A DNA stretch of 64,000 nucleotides from Alisma plantago-aquatica (taxonomy: Eukaryota > Streptophyta > Magnoliopsida > Alismatales > Alismataceae): contig OY856412.1 of the NCBI GenBank assembly GCA_963693085.1, positions 1,125,066,744-1,125,130,743 on the forward strand, in the 5' to 3' direction. Numbering within the stretch: the first letter of the stretch is position 1; each line of letters begins with the position of its first letter. The position numbers were made by a program, and so were the translations under genes. Shown piece after piece: positions 10,757 to 22,504 of this stretch. The notes under the pieces were generated by a model that was not told the DNA's origin, made no database searches, and worked only from the letters and a program-made list of their open reading frames with translations.

Positions 10757-12357
10757 TAGAGGTTACTTTGAAGAAATCAACCTTGAATGCAAGATCCATC
10801 AACATCCTCTATTCCTCTCTTCCCCCACCGCATTCAACTGGATTTTTTCTTATGAAACAACCTATGAGATCTAGAGAAAGCTACGTGTCACTTGTGAGGG
10901 GACAAAGCAAGTGAAGGAAAGTAGAGTCTATATCCTCAATGGCCTTGTATAAAACTTCAATATAGGAAAGCAGGAGAGTGTTGATGAAATGTTCTCTAGG
11001 CTTAATACTGTTATAAATGACTATAAAGTTCTAGGACATACTATTGATTAAGGTAAGATCAACTTAAAGATCCTTAGATATATTCCTAATTGGTGGCAAA
11101 CAAAGGTGACTACCATTTAAGAAACAAAGTCTCTTACCAAAATTCCTATTGAAGCGCTCATAAGAAATCTACATGCCTATAAAGTGAAACTTGACAAGAA
11201 AAAGGAAGAATAAAGATAAGAAGAGAGAGAGATTCCAAGAGAAAGAAGAATGTTGTTGTCAAAGCCCATATTGAATGTATTGTGCAACAACAAGTCATTA
11301 GTCAAGCTTATCCATACTTAAATGAAGATAGCTCCTCAAATGGTCTTAAATCTCACTATACCAAGGGAGAGCATCTCAAGTGTAGATTCAAGAAGAAGGA
11401 GAGATGGCATAAAAGATATAGTGACTCCTCAAACTCAAGATCTAGTGAAGATTGTTGTGAAAGATTCACATTAATCTCTAGTAGAAGTGTAGAATGCCAC
11501 TTTGATATCATGAAAAGTCCTAGTGAATATTCAAATGAGGTACGTCTAAACTCTTTATATAAAGAATCCTTAATTTTGATTTTTTATACAACTCGTGCAT
11601 CTCTTAAGTCTACCAAGAATAAAAAGAAAAAGCTTGCTAAGATTGTTGATAACTTGCATGAAGTAAAGGATGATCTTGAATAGTTAACTTTTCCTTGAAA
11701 GATGATATTAACAATCTCAAAAAGCTTTATGTAGAACTTAAATTGAAATTCAATGGTGTTGGGATAGAAAACAATGCTTATCATCGACAAGTAGATGATC
11801 TTAAACTTCAAAATGCTAGCATGCTTGATAAGATTAGAATTTTAGAATCTCAACATGTTATGCCTAGTTCTAATGTAGATTATACTAAAATTGTTGAATT
11901 CTCTCATGCTAGAAAAAGAAAATGTTTCCTTTCTTGCTAAAAACAATGTTCGTGTATATTGTTCTAGTTCTATTAGTAGTGATAATAATGTTGCTACTCT
12001 TCCTATTGTTAAATATTATTATATGACCAATGCTCTTTGCTTAGAAATCGGTCTTTTACATGTTATAGATTAATTGAATAAATTGTCTTTACACTATTAC
12101 TTCTATCATGCATGGTAATTATAGTTTGAGATTCTCTTTGCAAAGATTCTTAGATGGTAAAAAGAATCTTAATGATATCTTACACCATACTACTAAACAA
12201 ATTGGTAGACATGGTATGGGGAATGATAGTAGACAAAGGAACAACAAAGATAAATGACCTCCAATGTTTGATGGAGAATCCTCTAGTTCCAAGGCTAAGG
12301 GTACTTGCACCTATCACAATGAAATTAGTCTTTGTTCTACATATTGTCCTTTTAGGT
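10757..12357 (+). pseudogene. Sirevirus-like Gag remnant, copia E unit 1
   Basis: Broken frames read TLNAR-like and EEFNW-like Gag blocks near 10780-10860, then a long charged section. The frames at 11282-11683 and 11695-11940 are Ser/Lys/Glu-rich and heptad-like (coiled coil). Near the end (12265-12357) a frame reads DGESSSSKAKGTCTYHNEI and then STYCPF, resembling a degraded zinc knuckle. The long C-terminal coiled coil before the knuckle is typical of Sirevirus Gag. No protease or pol follows. Confidence 0.6.
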
Positions 12358-12949
12358 AATGATATTCTTGCCCACATCCAATCATTGCTTGCTTTTGCTA
12401 TGTTTGTATGCACTTTACATATGGTTTTATAGTCAAAATTGTTATATTGTGACTCTCATCACTTTCTTGCTAAAAACTTCCCGTGATGCTTTGATAATGC
12501 CTTACTAATTGGCTTATACATGTTTGGATATGGTTTATATTTTTTATCATGCCGCTAGATATGTTTTTCTGATATATATGTGCTTTTTGACATCAACTGT
12601 TGTCAACCAAGTTTGTCTTGAGGAAACTCGACCGACATGCATTCTTTGGTTTTCCAATAGTTTATGTTGACTAAATTTGTCCTGAGAAAATTTGACTAAC
12701 ATGCACTAATAGGGTCTTGCCATTAGTTGTTGTCAACCGAGAAGTTCAACCCAGAAACTCGACCGACATGACTGCGCACTGAATATGCAGATGGATTTTT
12801 GGATGAGAATTTCCCTATCAACTAGACTTTCTTAGCCAATATCCTTATTCTATGGCACTCCCCTTGGTACCTCTATGTGATATGCGTATTGTCATGCTTA
12901 AAATTCCTATTGCATACCACTCTATCTTTCTAATTACTTTAAAGCACTT
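12358..12949 (+). other. Noncoding 3' region of copia E unit 1
   Basis: AT-rich sequence homologous to 16090-16705. It contains fragments of the GTCAACCGAG/ACTCGACC repeats at 12597-12640 and 12730-12770. No coding capacity recognised. Confidence 0.5.
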
Positions 12950-14196
12950 AATTTGAATATTTATAAAGTTTTTTGCCATTTGTCATAAGTTGTTACAATC
13001 TTTTAGTCGAGTTTGTCCTAGTGGCAACTCACCTGATAACCAATATGGCTCTTGACAATACCCAAGGTCGACCAAGTTTGTCATGGTGACAACTCAACCG
13101 ACACCCCACACTAGAAAAACTAATTATATCCATCGGTCGGGTTTCATCCCAGATAAACTCAACCACCAACTGCATATTGTTTTGTTATATGGTGATGTTG
13201 GTTGAGTTTCCAAAAACATAACTCATTTGACAACATTGGACATTAAAGTGCAGAATAGTGTTTTAGTCATTGGAGTGTTGCATAACTCAAAAATAGATCT
13301 ATTGCAACACCCGAAACGGCTACAATTCGATCATAACTATCAGTACTGGCTAGTAGGCAATCTCAACTAGAAATAGGCCTCCTTGGGTTTCATCCCATGA
13401 TTATCCAATCACTATGCAGGTCCCTATTCTATAGTTGAGAGAGATCAACCTCTAAACAGTCTCCATCTGCTCTCATGAGCTTAGTACATCCATTATAGTG
13501 GGTAGGAGATTTGTAAGAGAGCTAGTCCTATATGTATATCTTATGAAGCTCTCACTTCATCTACCTCCCAATCTCTCTTTCTACCCATGAAGACAAAGAT
13601 TCTCTCTCTTATCTAAGAGAGGTGAAGAAGAAGAAGGGAAGGAGTCCCTTGGTGAAAAGCTTCTCCTTGATGAAGTTGAAGTCAAAGGAGGAAGATCCAA
13701 CTCAAGAGTGGGTAAATCCTTAGAGGTGGAAGACTTGTTGCATGAGTGGGTAAGTCCTTAGAGAAGACCAAAGACTCTTTGTAAGAGTAGGTAAGTCCTT
13801 GATAAGGTGGAAGACTCCTGGTCATGGATATGTAAGTCCTTTGTAATGATTATTGGCTTCTTGACCCGAAAAGGAATGCTAGCTTGTTCTTAAAAAGGGT
13901 GATATATATATGTTGTAACTCTTTTGATGGAATATAAGGAGTGAGACATGGTTGAAGATCCTAGAGATTTAACCCTCTAGATAGTGGGCACACATCTCCT
14001 TGTTTGGAGGTCGAAACCACTTTAAATAACTTGTGTTAATTGGTTCTTGTTTAATCTCTCTCTCCCTTGCTATGTTATTTAGTTTCACTCAAAGTCCATA
14101 CTTGCATATTATCTTAGAAATATATTGAAGGTATAATGAATTTTGTTTAAGTGATTTTAGCACTATTCACATCCAGAGCCCATTATAGATCTAACA
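12950..14196 (+). repeat. Middle LTR of copia E array (5' truncated)
   Basis: Homologous to 17907-19169, ending CATTATAGATCTAACA. It lacks about the first 270 bp of the LTR. Copies of the (G/C)TCGAGTTTGTCC...ACTCGACC inverted repeats lie at 13010-13210. A GA-rich tract with tandem GGTAAGTCCTTAGA-like motifs occupies 13690-13840. The following primer site at 14199 shows it serves as the 5' LTR of unit 2. Confidence 0.75.
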
Positions 14197-14198
14197 AT

Positions 14199-14209
14199 TG
14201 GTATCAGAA
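14199..14209 (+). promoter_or_regulatory. tRNA-Met primer-binding site, copia E
   Basis: TGGTATCAGAA three bases after the LTR end TCTAACA. It matches the first nine bases of the plant copia primer site complementary to initiator tRNA-Met. Primes minus-strand DNA synthesis. Confidence 0.8.
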
Positions 14210-14248
14210 AGGGTCTTATCCAAGTAAAACTTACACAAATTAGAGAAC

Positions 14249-16085
14249 ATGGGCGATAATAAAGGTGGGAGATACTACATCAGAATTTCGATGTTTAATG
14301 GAAGCAACTTCCTCTATTAGAAGAGAATATTGCAATTCCACATCCAAGGATAAAGCTTGAGCTATGGAGAATGGTGGATCTTCCATACAATCTGCTGGAG
14401 ACAAAGGCAATTACTTTAAAGAAAACAACCTTGAATGCAAGAGCCATCAACATCCTCCATGTCTCTCTTTCCCCCACTGAGTTCAACTGGATTTCTTCTT
14501 GTGATACATCCTATGAGATATGGAGAAATATAGTGTCACTTATGAGGCAACAAAGCAAGTGAAGGAAAGTAGATTCTATATGCTCATTGGACTTCTTGAA
14601 AACTTAAAGATGGGAAATGGGGAGGGTATGTAGCTGAAATGTTCTCAAGTCTCAATACCATTATAAATGGTCTTGCCATTCCAGGCCATACTATGTATTA
14701 AGGTAAGATCAAGTCAAAGATCCTTAAATCTCTTCCCAAATGGTGTCAAATAAAGGTGACTACCATTGAAGAGACAAAGTCTCTTGCTGAAATTCCTATT
14801 GAAGAGCTCATAGGAAATCTACAAGCCTTTAAAGTGAGAATTGAAAAGCAAGAGGAAGAAGAAAGATAAGAATAGAGAGATTCTAAGAGAAAAAAGAATT
14901 ATGCAATAAAATCCCAAGTTGAAGGTATTGTGCAACAAAAATACATTAGTCAAGCTTCTCCATCCTCAAATGAAGATGGCTCCTCAAATGATTTTGAATC
15001 TCATGACACCAAGGGAAAGTATCTCAAGGGTAGACTCAAGAAGAAAGAGAAATGACACAAAATCTCTAGTGACTCCTCAAACTCAAGTTCAATTGAAGAT
15101 TCTAATGAAAGCTCTGATGGAAGTGGAGAATGCCACCTTTCTCTCATGGCAAGTCCTAATGAAGATTCAAATGAGGTACATCTAAACTCATTAGATAATG
15201 AATCCTTAATTGCCATTATTCATTCTACTTATGCATCTCTTGAGTCTACCAAGCATAAAAAGAAAAAGCTTTATAATATTGTTGATAACTTTCATGAAGG
15301 AAAGGATGATCTTGAAAATGATAACATTTACTTGGTAGATGATGTTAATAATCTCCAATAATTTTATCTATAACTTGAATTAAAATTCAACGGTGTTGAG
15401 ATATAACAAAATGTTTATCTTAGACAAGTAGATGCTCTTAAACTTGAAAATAAAATATTGCTTTATAATATTAGAATTTTAGAATCTCCACTTGTTATTC
15501 TTAGTTCTAATGAAAGCATATTAAAATTGTGAATTCTCTCATGCTCGATATTAATGTTCTTTGAATCAAAAAGAGGAAAAAGACTTTGTTATGCAAGAAG
15601 TAGAATATCAAAATAGTGTCTATCTTTCTAAGATTACTTCAATTGAAAAAGATAGTGTTTCCTTGCTTGCTAAAATCAATGCCCTTGAATCTTGTTCTAG
15701 TTCTACTCATAGAGAGAATAATGTTTCTGCTCTTCATATTAAAAAAGATTCTTATATGACCAAATCTCTTTGCTTAGAGATTGATCTTTTACATGCTACA
15801 GATTATATGAATCAATTGTCTTCCACTATTACTTCTCTTACACATGATAACCAAAGTTTAAGATCCTCTTTGCAAAGATCCTTAGATGGTAAAAAGAATC
15901 TTAATGATATCCTACACAGTACTACTAAAAATTTGGTAGACATGGTATAGGGTATGATAGTAGCCAAAGGAACAAAAAAGATAAACGACTTCCAATCTTT
16001 CATGGAGAATCCACTAGTTCCAAGGCTAAGGGGACTTGCAACTATTATAATGAATTGGTCATTATTCTACATATTTCCCTTTTGT
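14249..16085 (+). pseudogene. Sirevirus-like Gag remnant, copia E unit 2
   Basis: ATG at 14249 opens MGDNKGGRYYIRISMFNGSN, the usual Gag start with the F-N-G-x-N-F/Y block. Then 14371-14562 reads LNARAINILHVSLSPTEFNW and IWRNIVSLMRQQSK, 14640-14850 reads MFSSLNTIINGL, KILKSLPKWCQIKVTTIEE and EELIGNLQAFKV: the UBN2-type Gag core in order. The C-terminal half (15146-15950) is a Ser-rich then Leu/Lys/Glu heptad region of coiled-coil type. Several stops and frameshifts break it. No pol is fused to it. Confidence 0.7.
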
Positions 16086-17639
16086 GAAAGCACCCAAAAG
16101 CAATAGTGTTGCTAAGCTAACTCTTCTGGACCCAAAAATATGATTGTGGACCATTTCATATTTCTTCTTGTAGGTCACATGCAAATGGATTAACATGATC
16201 TATTGATTTTCAAATTGGTTTCTATATCTACATAAAAGAAAAAAGGTGAGATATGTATGGGTTGGAAACTAGTGGGAAAAATGGTAAGAACAAAGGTAAT
16301 TATATTCTTGCATGCATCCAATCATTCCTTAATTTTACCAAGTTTAAATGCACTTTACAAATGGGTTTTTAGTCACAATTGGTATATTATAATTCTCATC
16401 ACTTTCTTTCTCAAAGACTACCCCTGATGCTTTCATAGTGCATTAACGTACTTATACATGTTTGTATAAGTACCAATGGGTTTTTGCCATTATCTATTGT
16501 CAGTTGAGATGCTCAACCCAAAAACTCAATTGACAATGCATTGAATATGCTGATGACTAGTTGGGTGTGAATTTCCCTATCATCTAGACTTTCTCAACCA
16601 ATAGCCTTATTCTATGACACTCCCCTTGGTACATCTATATGATATGCATATTTTCATGCTTTAAACTTCCTTTCTTGCATACAACTCTATCTTTCTAATT
16701 GCTTTAAATTGGCATCACTATATCTTGCAACTACTTGTCTTGAGTTGTTATACATGATTTTATGATAACCTTTTTGAAACTTATGGTTGTGATTTACTTG
16801 CTTCCATTGTGCTCTAACTTGGTACATCTATATAGTTGTATATCTTTTGATGCAAACTTGATTTTCTTAGCGGTAATCATATTTTGGTGATGATGCATAT
16901 TTGCTAGTGACTAATATCCATTCCTTCTTCTTAAATTGCATATTTATGTGCATGTATATTCCTCTACAACTACTCATAGCTTGTTCTTAACTTGTAGATC
17001 GTTTTCTATGATCTAGACCCTACTATAGTCCTAACTTGCAATATCATCTACTAGTATTCCATAGATATGTAATTCTAGTTATGTTCATCTATTGATATCC
17101 AACTATATGCTATGCTTGTATCTTTCTTCATACATACTCAAGCATGTTCCTTGATTTGGATATATACTATCTTGAGTTGCTTTCTTGCATAGTCACTAAC
17201 TCAATTACTGCTAGAATGACATCTAGGGGTATTCACATGTAGTTTTTTATTTTCTTTACATACATCACTTGGATAAATCCTTAGTTTTTGCTCTTCTACA
17301 CTCCTTCTGCAACAAGTTGTGTTTTAGCTCTTCAACCCCCTCTTTTTAAATCACAAAGGGGGAGAGATATCTCTTATGTAAATGGGAGAAAACATGCATG
17401 TATAACATAATGATTAAAATACATAGCTCATACAAATGTTATGAAAGCTAACCATCCATAAAAATAGCATAAATTGAGGGGGAGTATGTGAACTCAATTA
17501 GCACAAATTAAGGAGGATCATATGTAGTCAATTTATTGAAACCCCTACGTTTCTCCAAAGATATTTTTTTTATTTATCTTATTTAAAAAGCTTTCAATAC
17601 ATTTATGGAATGGTTTGTCATCTTCAAAAAGGTGGAGAA
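16086..17639 (+). other. Noncoding 3' region with several polypurine tracts, copia E
   Basis: AT-rich, no ORF of note. Purine tracts AAAGGGGGAGAGA at 17355-17367, GAGGGGGAG at 17476-17484 and AAAAAGGTGGAGAA at 17626-17639 occur on the plus strand; the last abuts the LTR and is the expected primer. Repeated polypurine tracts upstream of the 3' LTR are a described trait of Sireviruses. Confidence 0.6.
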
Positions 17640-19169
17640 TGTTGACTCAAGGTCTAAATAGACTAATCCCTTGTTTTGATAAAGACTAAACTATTCCAGT
17701 TATTTTGTCTAATGCTTCTACTTGAGTGATTTTAGATTAGATAGGAACACTCCAAATGCCTTAGCTTTTGCATCTTAATTTGGACAAATCAAGTCATACA
17801 TGCATAAAGATCAACATTGAAGAATAGATAATTTTCTTCATAGATATTTAATGTAAAACACTTGTAATGATTTTATGACTTGTAATTAAGTTTAATAGAA
17901 ATTTAGATCACTTAAATTGGATTTCTAAATAATTTTTAGACAACTATCATAAGTTATTATGGACTTTCTTGTTGACTGAGTTTGTCCTGGTGGTAGCTCA
18001 ACCAACAACCAATCTGGCTCTTGATAATACCCAGGGTCAGTTGAGTTTGTCATGGTGGAAACTTGAGTGACACCCTATACTAGCAAAACCAATTACAACC
18101 ACCGATCGAGTTTCATCCCAGATAAACTTGACTAACAACTACAAATTGTTTTATCATATAATTCTTTTTGTAGAGTTTCCCAAAAGGTAACTTAGTTGAA
18201 ATTATTGTATAGTAAAGTGAAAAGAAGTATTTCTAGCCATTCGAATGTTGCAGAACTCAAAAATAGATTTGTTGCAACACCTAAAATGTCTTGAATTTGA
18301 TCCTAAGAGTCTCTACAAGCTAGTAGGCAACCTCAACCATAAATAGGACCCGTTGAACTTCTTCTCATGGTTATCCAAGAACTATGGAGGTTCATATTTT
18401 ATAGTTGAGAGAGATTAGCCTCCATCGATGCTAAAGAGATTAATCACTTGATGCATACATTAGAGTGAGTAGGAGATTTGTAAGAGAGATAGTCCTACAT
18501 GTATATCTTGTGAAGCTCTCACTTCCTCTACCTCCCAATATCTCTTTCTCCCATGAAGATGAAGATTCTCTCTCTTAGCTAAGAGAGGTGAAGAAGAAGA
18601 AGGGAAGGAGTCCCTTGGTGAAAAGCTTCTCCTTGGTGAAGGTGAAGTCAAAGAGGGAATATCTAAGTCAAGAGTGGGTAAAACATTGAAGGCGGAAGAC
18701 TTGTTGCAAGAGTGGGTAAGTTCTCAGATATGGACGAACAGTCGTTACAAGAGTAGGTAAGTCCTTAATAAGATGGAAGACTCTTGGTAATGGATAGCTA
18801 AGTCTTTTGTAATGATTATTGGCTCCTTGACCCAAAAAGATGCTAGTTTAGCCCTTTTTCTTGAAAAGGATGGTCTATATGTTGTAACACCTATAATGGA
18901 ATATAAGAAGTGAGACATGGTTGAAAATCCTAGAGATTGACCCCTCTAGGTAGTGGACATGCATCTCCTAGTTTGGAGGTTGGAACCACTATAAAGAACT
19001 TGTGGTAATTGGTGCTTGTTTAATGTCTCTCTCCCTTGCTATGCTTGTTTAGTTGCACTCAAAGTTCATACTTGCTTATTATCTTAGGAATATCGTGAAG
19101 GTCTAATAAATTCTATTAAAGTGGTTTAACTCTAATCACCCCCCTCTAGAGCCCATTATAGATCCAACA
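17640..19169 (+). repeat. 3' LTR of copia E
   Basis: Runs from TGTTGACTCAAGG to GATCCAACA, 1530 bp. The ends match the solo LTR at 49039-50641, which is the same family on the opposite strand. Contains TCGAGTTTG-type inverted repeats (17970-18185), a TATA-like CATAAATAGG at about 18337, and repeated GGTAAGTCCTTA-like motifs (18680-18810). Confidence 0.85.
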
Positions 19170-19959
19170 ACAAACACACTGTAAACAACAACAAAATTCT
19201 CTATGTATCCTACAAGTAGATCTTTTAGACAATAATATATTCAAAAGAGGGTGTAAAAGATATACCTTGTCATGCATTAAGTCCAATGAAGTCTTCCTCG
19301 CACAGTGTTGTGTGTTGCTTCTCGACTGCACATATGGTCCTTGTCAACATCTTTGGAACACAACTTCTCATTGCTTGTGTCTCTATGAAGTCCACACGGA
19401 TGGATTGGAACTCCTCGTCGAGATGCTTGAGTCGGAAAGAAGGATAAGCCTCTTGCTTGGTGAAATGCTAGCATCAAAATCGTTCTCCTTCTCCCTCTCA
19501 CTCAGGAACAACGACGAATAGGATTCAAATACAAAAGCATCTATATGTGACCCGACCATGATTCCCTTATAAATAGGAGAGGAAAGGAACTAAGATTTTT
19601 AAAATCTTAAGGAATGAATGGTTGCGACTGTGTTACAACAAGATGCTTGTGGAAATCCAAACATGAATTTAAAATATTTTCTAGAATCATGTCATTAATT
19701 GATTAGTCTATTAGGTGCATTAATTGAGCAACTAATATTCTATCACTCGGCTATAACCTCTAACCAATCTTCCAAGGTTAGCTGGTCGATTTATCATATA
19801 AGACAATAATATGAATCCAATTAATTGACTAAAACCTTTTAACCAATAATCTTGGATCATATTTCTATATTATTCTATATAATTATGTAAATATTTTAGT
19901 AATCAACTTGACTTAAAACATTTCCAATCATATCCACAACTATACTTCTATTTCAATTC
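19170..19959. other. Unassigned sequence between copia E and the D nest
   Basis: No domain, RNA gene or clear repeat recognised. A TATAAATAGG box lies on the plus strand at about 19567, downstream of a C/T-rich part and overlapping only short ORFs. It may be a decayed LTR of another family or the far part of the minus-strand D LTR that follows. Confidence 0.35.
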
Positions 19960-20317
19960 ATCATATGTGTGTGACCCTATAGGCTCCAAATTACATTGGT
20001 AGTGATGTTTATAATCAAATTATGACTTCATAAGCAATGATTGGTATCTAGAAAGACTTCATTGTTACCCAAGTAATTAGTGAAGTTGGAGAACAATTTT
20101 AACCTAATATTATGACCACTGTCATAGTGATTGTATAATCCCTTTTTTTTATCCAAAATGAATCTAAGACATCAAAATGTCATCCTCTTCATTTTCAATC
20201 TTTGTTTCTTGATCTAAAATAGACTACTTGAGATACACATGAGATCAATATCATATGTTGACTCATAAGAGCATGGCCATGCATATTACAGTCTCACTCA
20301 TCAAGTGGCCATGATAT
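19960..20317 (-). repeat. Left half of a split D-family LTR (minus strand)
   Basis: Same sequence as 640-985 of the minus-strand D LTR, including GTGTGACCCTATAGG and CTCATCAAGTGGCC. It stops at 20317, where a plus-strand D element begins, and resumes at 56294. The left limit is approximate. The last five bases, GATAT, form the target-site duplication with AATAT at 56294-56298. Confidence 0.75.
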
Positions 20318-22488
20318 TGTTGGTATGTATGCCCAGAGAGCCAATCATATGATGATTGTAATGGCAAATTTTGTAATTGATTTGATTAATAAATAAAGGC
20401 AAGCTTCCAATTTATTCTGTTTAATCCAGTTATGAGATAATGATGTAATATTATAAATTTCTAGAGAATAATATTACTCAATGACATATGTCTTCAAGTA
20501 CATGACTTGGGGAAATAAGATCATACAGATGTTAAGAGTGCATTTACAGTCTCATTATGTTCCTGATCTATTGATATTTTGGAAGGTTGATAGACAACAA
20601 TGATACATAAGATCAGAGTGTGAGTTGGTTGATGACAAAATCTCATTAGTCATGATATGGCTATATCAAACCAATCACACATATACATGTTAGAGAATAG
20701 TATCAGATAGACTCACCATGAGATTGACACATGGAAACCATTACCAAGGTAAGTCATAGTCAACTCTCATAGTGATGGTGGTGTTTGTGGTTCTTAGACC
20801 TGAAATCACTGCACTCATCACATGTTGTTCTGTACGCTTTGACACCATCATACGTAGTCCTAAAACATGAGTTGTTATAACAATGATGATCGTGTGACCA
20901 TGACACATGGGGACTGACTGTGAGTGATAGAGATGGGATTTGTCCCTCCTACAGGAGTATGATATCCTAGACCTCTTGGTTAGTGATACTGAGAAATGCA
21001 TGGCCATGCACATGTGAGTAAGTATGTGATATTGATCTTACATATATCTTAGATAGTCTGCTCTAGTTCAAGAAATAAGATTTAATATTGAAGAGGGTGA
21101 CTATTTCATGCCTCGAGTTCAATCTGGATATCAGTGACAAAGGAATTATACAAACACCACAACACCATACACAGATTGTAGGTAGGTTGAAGTTGTTCCC
21201 CAACTTTCCATTCACTTGGGTATCACTAATGTGTGACTAGGCACTAATATTTGCTTGTGATGTCATAATTTAGTTATGGAAATTCACTGTCAACATGACA
21301 TGGGATCTATAGGGTCATACACGTAGGTCTTGACCTAGAAAAAGAGCTTAATCTTGAATGATGATTGAATTGATTACTAAAGTGTTTAGGTATTCATTTC
21401 ACCCAATAGATCAACTAGATACATTGCCAGGAAATCATCTCACCATGTAAAATGGCCATTTGGAGTTCCATACAGTCGACTCAAAAGTTGAGACGGGAAT
21501 TTGGATTGTCAGGCCGATCAGAAATTGAATTGGCTAAGTTTTGCTCAAACTAAGGTGTGAATTGACTGGTTCACTCTGTTGAACCGATCGACTTGGCTCA
21601 GGTCACTAGATGATCATCTGGGTGAGAGAGACACCCTTCTCACATGTGCAAGATTTCTTAATTTGGGGGAAATTGGATTGTAACAAGGAATTAGTGTTGA
21701 CGTCATGTCATGCATTAATTGGATTCAAAATTGCCAAATTCATATGCGATTGAAAAACTACAAAGTGACCGTCTCATGTGCCAAATGACTATTTGGGTCA
21801 CCATGTGGTTGTTTGGGTGTTTGTATATTGCTAAAATTCAAGATCTTTGGGTCCCTTCCACTCCCGCATAGACCGGGAACCCTAACCCTGGCCTCTACTA
21901 TAAATAGAGGAGTACTGAGGGCTTCCTAGAACACAACATAGACAATTGAGAATCAATTCCTCTGATAATTGTTTTCCTCTCTAGTGGTAGTCACCAAGAG
22001 AGCTAAAGCAAGTCCTACCCGACTATGGAGGGATATCTATGGGATAGAACAGCTGAGGAGCATTTTTGTGGGAGAACAAGTTGGGACTAGTACGCCAACG
22101 GAAGGGACAAATCCTTCCTATCCGTTCTGGCAGGTTGACAGGAGTTCTAGGCAGTCTGTGTAGACTTCTCTAGAGGCCGGAGGTTGTTGTCTACTTCTAG
22201 GAGAGCAACGTAAGCCTACTAACCGTGGTGCATACTAGGAGGTGCAACAATCATGCTATTTGTGGTCCAGTTAAGAGGAAGTAACAGTCAGACAAGTCTC
22301 AGTGCAACCAGAAGATGGATGCACATCTACAATGACAAGGAGATGTCACTGGGCTTGCTCTAGGACTAGATATATCCTCAAAACCATCTTTCTAATATTA
22401 TAGTTATTGAAGCGATCTGCTAGATTAATCGGAATATGGTAGTAAATCTTTTTATTTCTGGTGCCTATTTTGTAGACATATTTCCCTA
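20318..22488 (+). repeat. 5' LTR of copia D
   Basis: Begins TGTTGGTATGTATGCCC and ends TATTTCCCTA before the primer site. Contains the promoter box at 21899 and palindrome clusters with GAC(C/T)GTCTC and CCGATCGA motifs at 21500-21800. Short ORFs inside it, including 20741-21013 on the minus strand, are LTR sequence shared by all copies and are not genes. Confidence 0.88.
21899..21907 (+). promoter_or_regulatory. TATA box of D 5' LTR
   Basis: TATAAATAG, followed by GAGGAGTACTGAGGGCTTCC. The same place in the other copies has TATATATAG (48811) and TATAAACAG (55703). It probably sets transcription start within the LTR. Confidence 0.7.
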
Positions 22489-22491
22489 TGG

Positions 22492-22504
22492 TGGTATCAG
22501 AGCC
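22492..22504 (+). promoter_or_regulatory. tRNA-Met primer-binding site, copia D
   Basis: TGGTATCAGAGCC, an exact match to the common plant copia primer site complementary to the 3' end of initiator tRNA-Met, three bases after the LTR end. Confidence 0.92.

Larger units (their letters stand above)
10757..14196 (+). mobile_element. Copia E, first tandem unit (internal part + damaged LTR)
   Basis: From 10757 to about 12945 the sequence follows the internal region of the second unit (14406-16705) base for base with gaps. It then switches to LTR sequence corresponding to 17907 onwards and runs to the LTR end at 14196. So the 3' end of the internal region and about 270 bp of LTR were lost in one deletion at about 12945-12950. 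The LTR at 12950-14196 is shared: it ends one unit and starts the next. Confidence 0.75.
14197..17639 (+). mobile_element. Copia E, second unit internal region (gag only)
   Basis: Begins with a primer site, contains a decayed gag at 14249-16085 and about 1.5 kb of noncoding sequence with several polypurine tracts, and ends at the 3' LTR. There is no protease, integrase or RT anywhere, so it would depend on proteins supplied by a related element. Multiple polypurine tracts and a long coiled-coil Gag point to the Sirevirus lineage. Confidence 0.7.

Noticed and set aside
11282..11683. Host coiled-coil gene
   Set aside because: It is homologous to the C-terminal part of the copia E Gag in unit 2 and broken by stops.
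20741..21013. Conserved 90-codon frame also found near 950, 47638 and 54549
   Set aside because: It recurs because it is D LTR sequence; frames and stops differ between copies and no coding constraint is visible.
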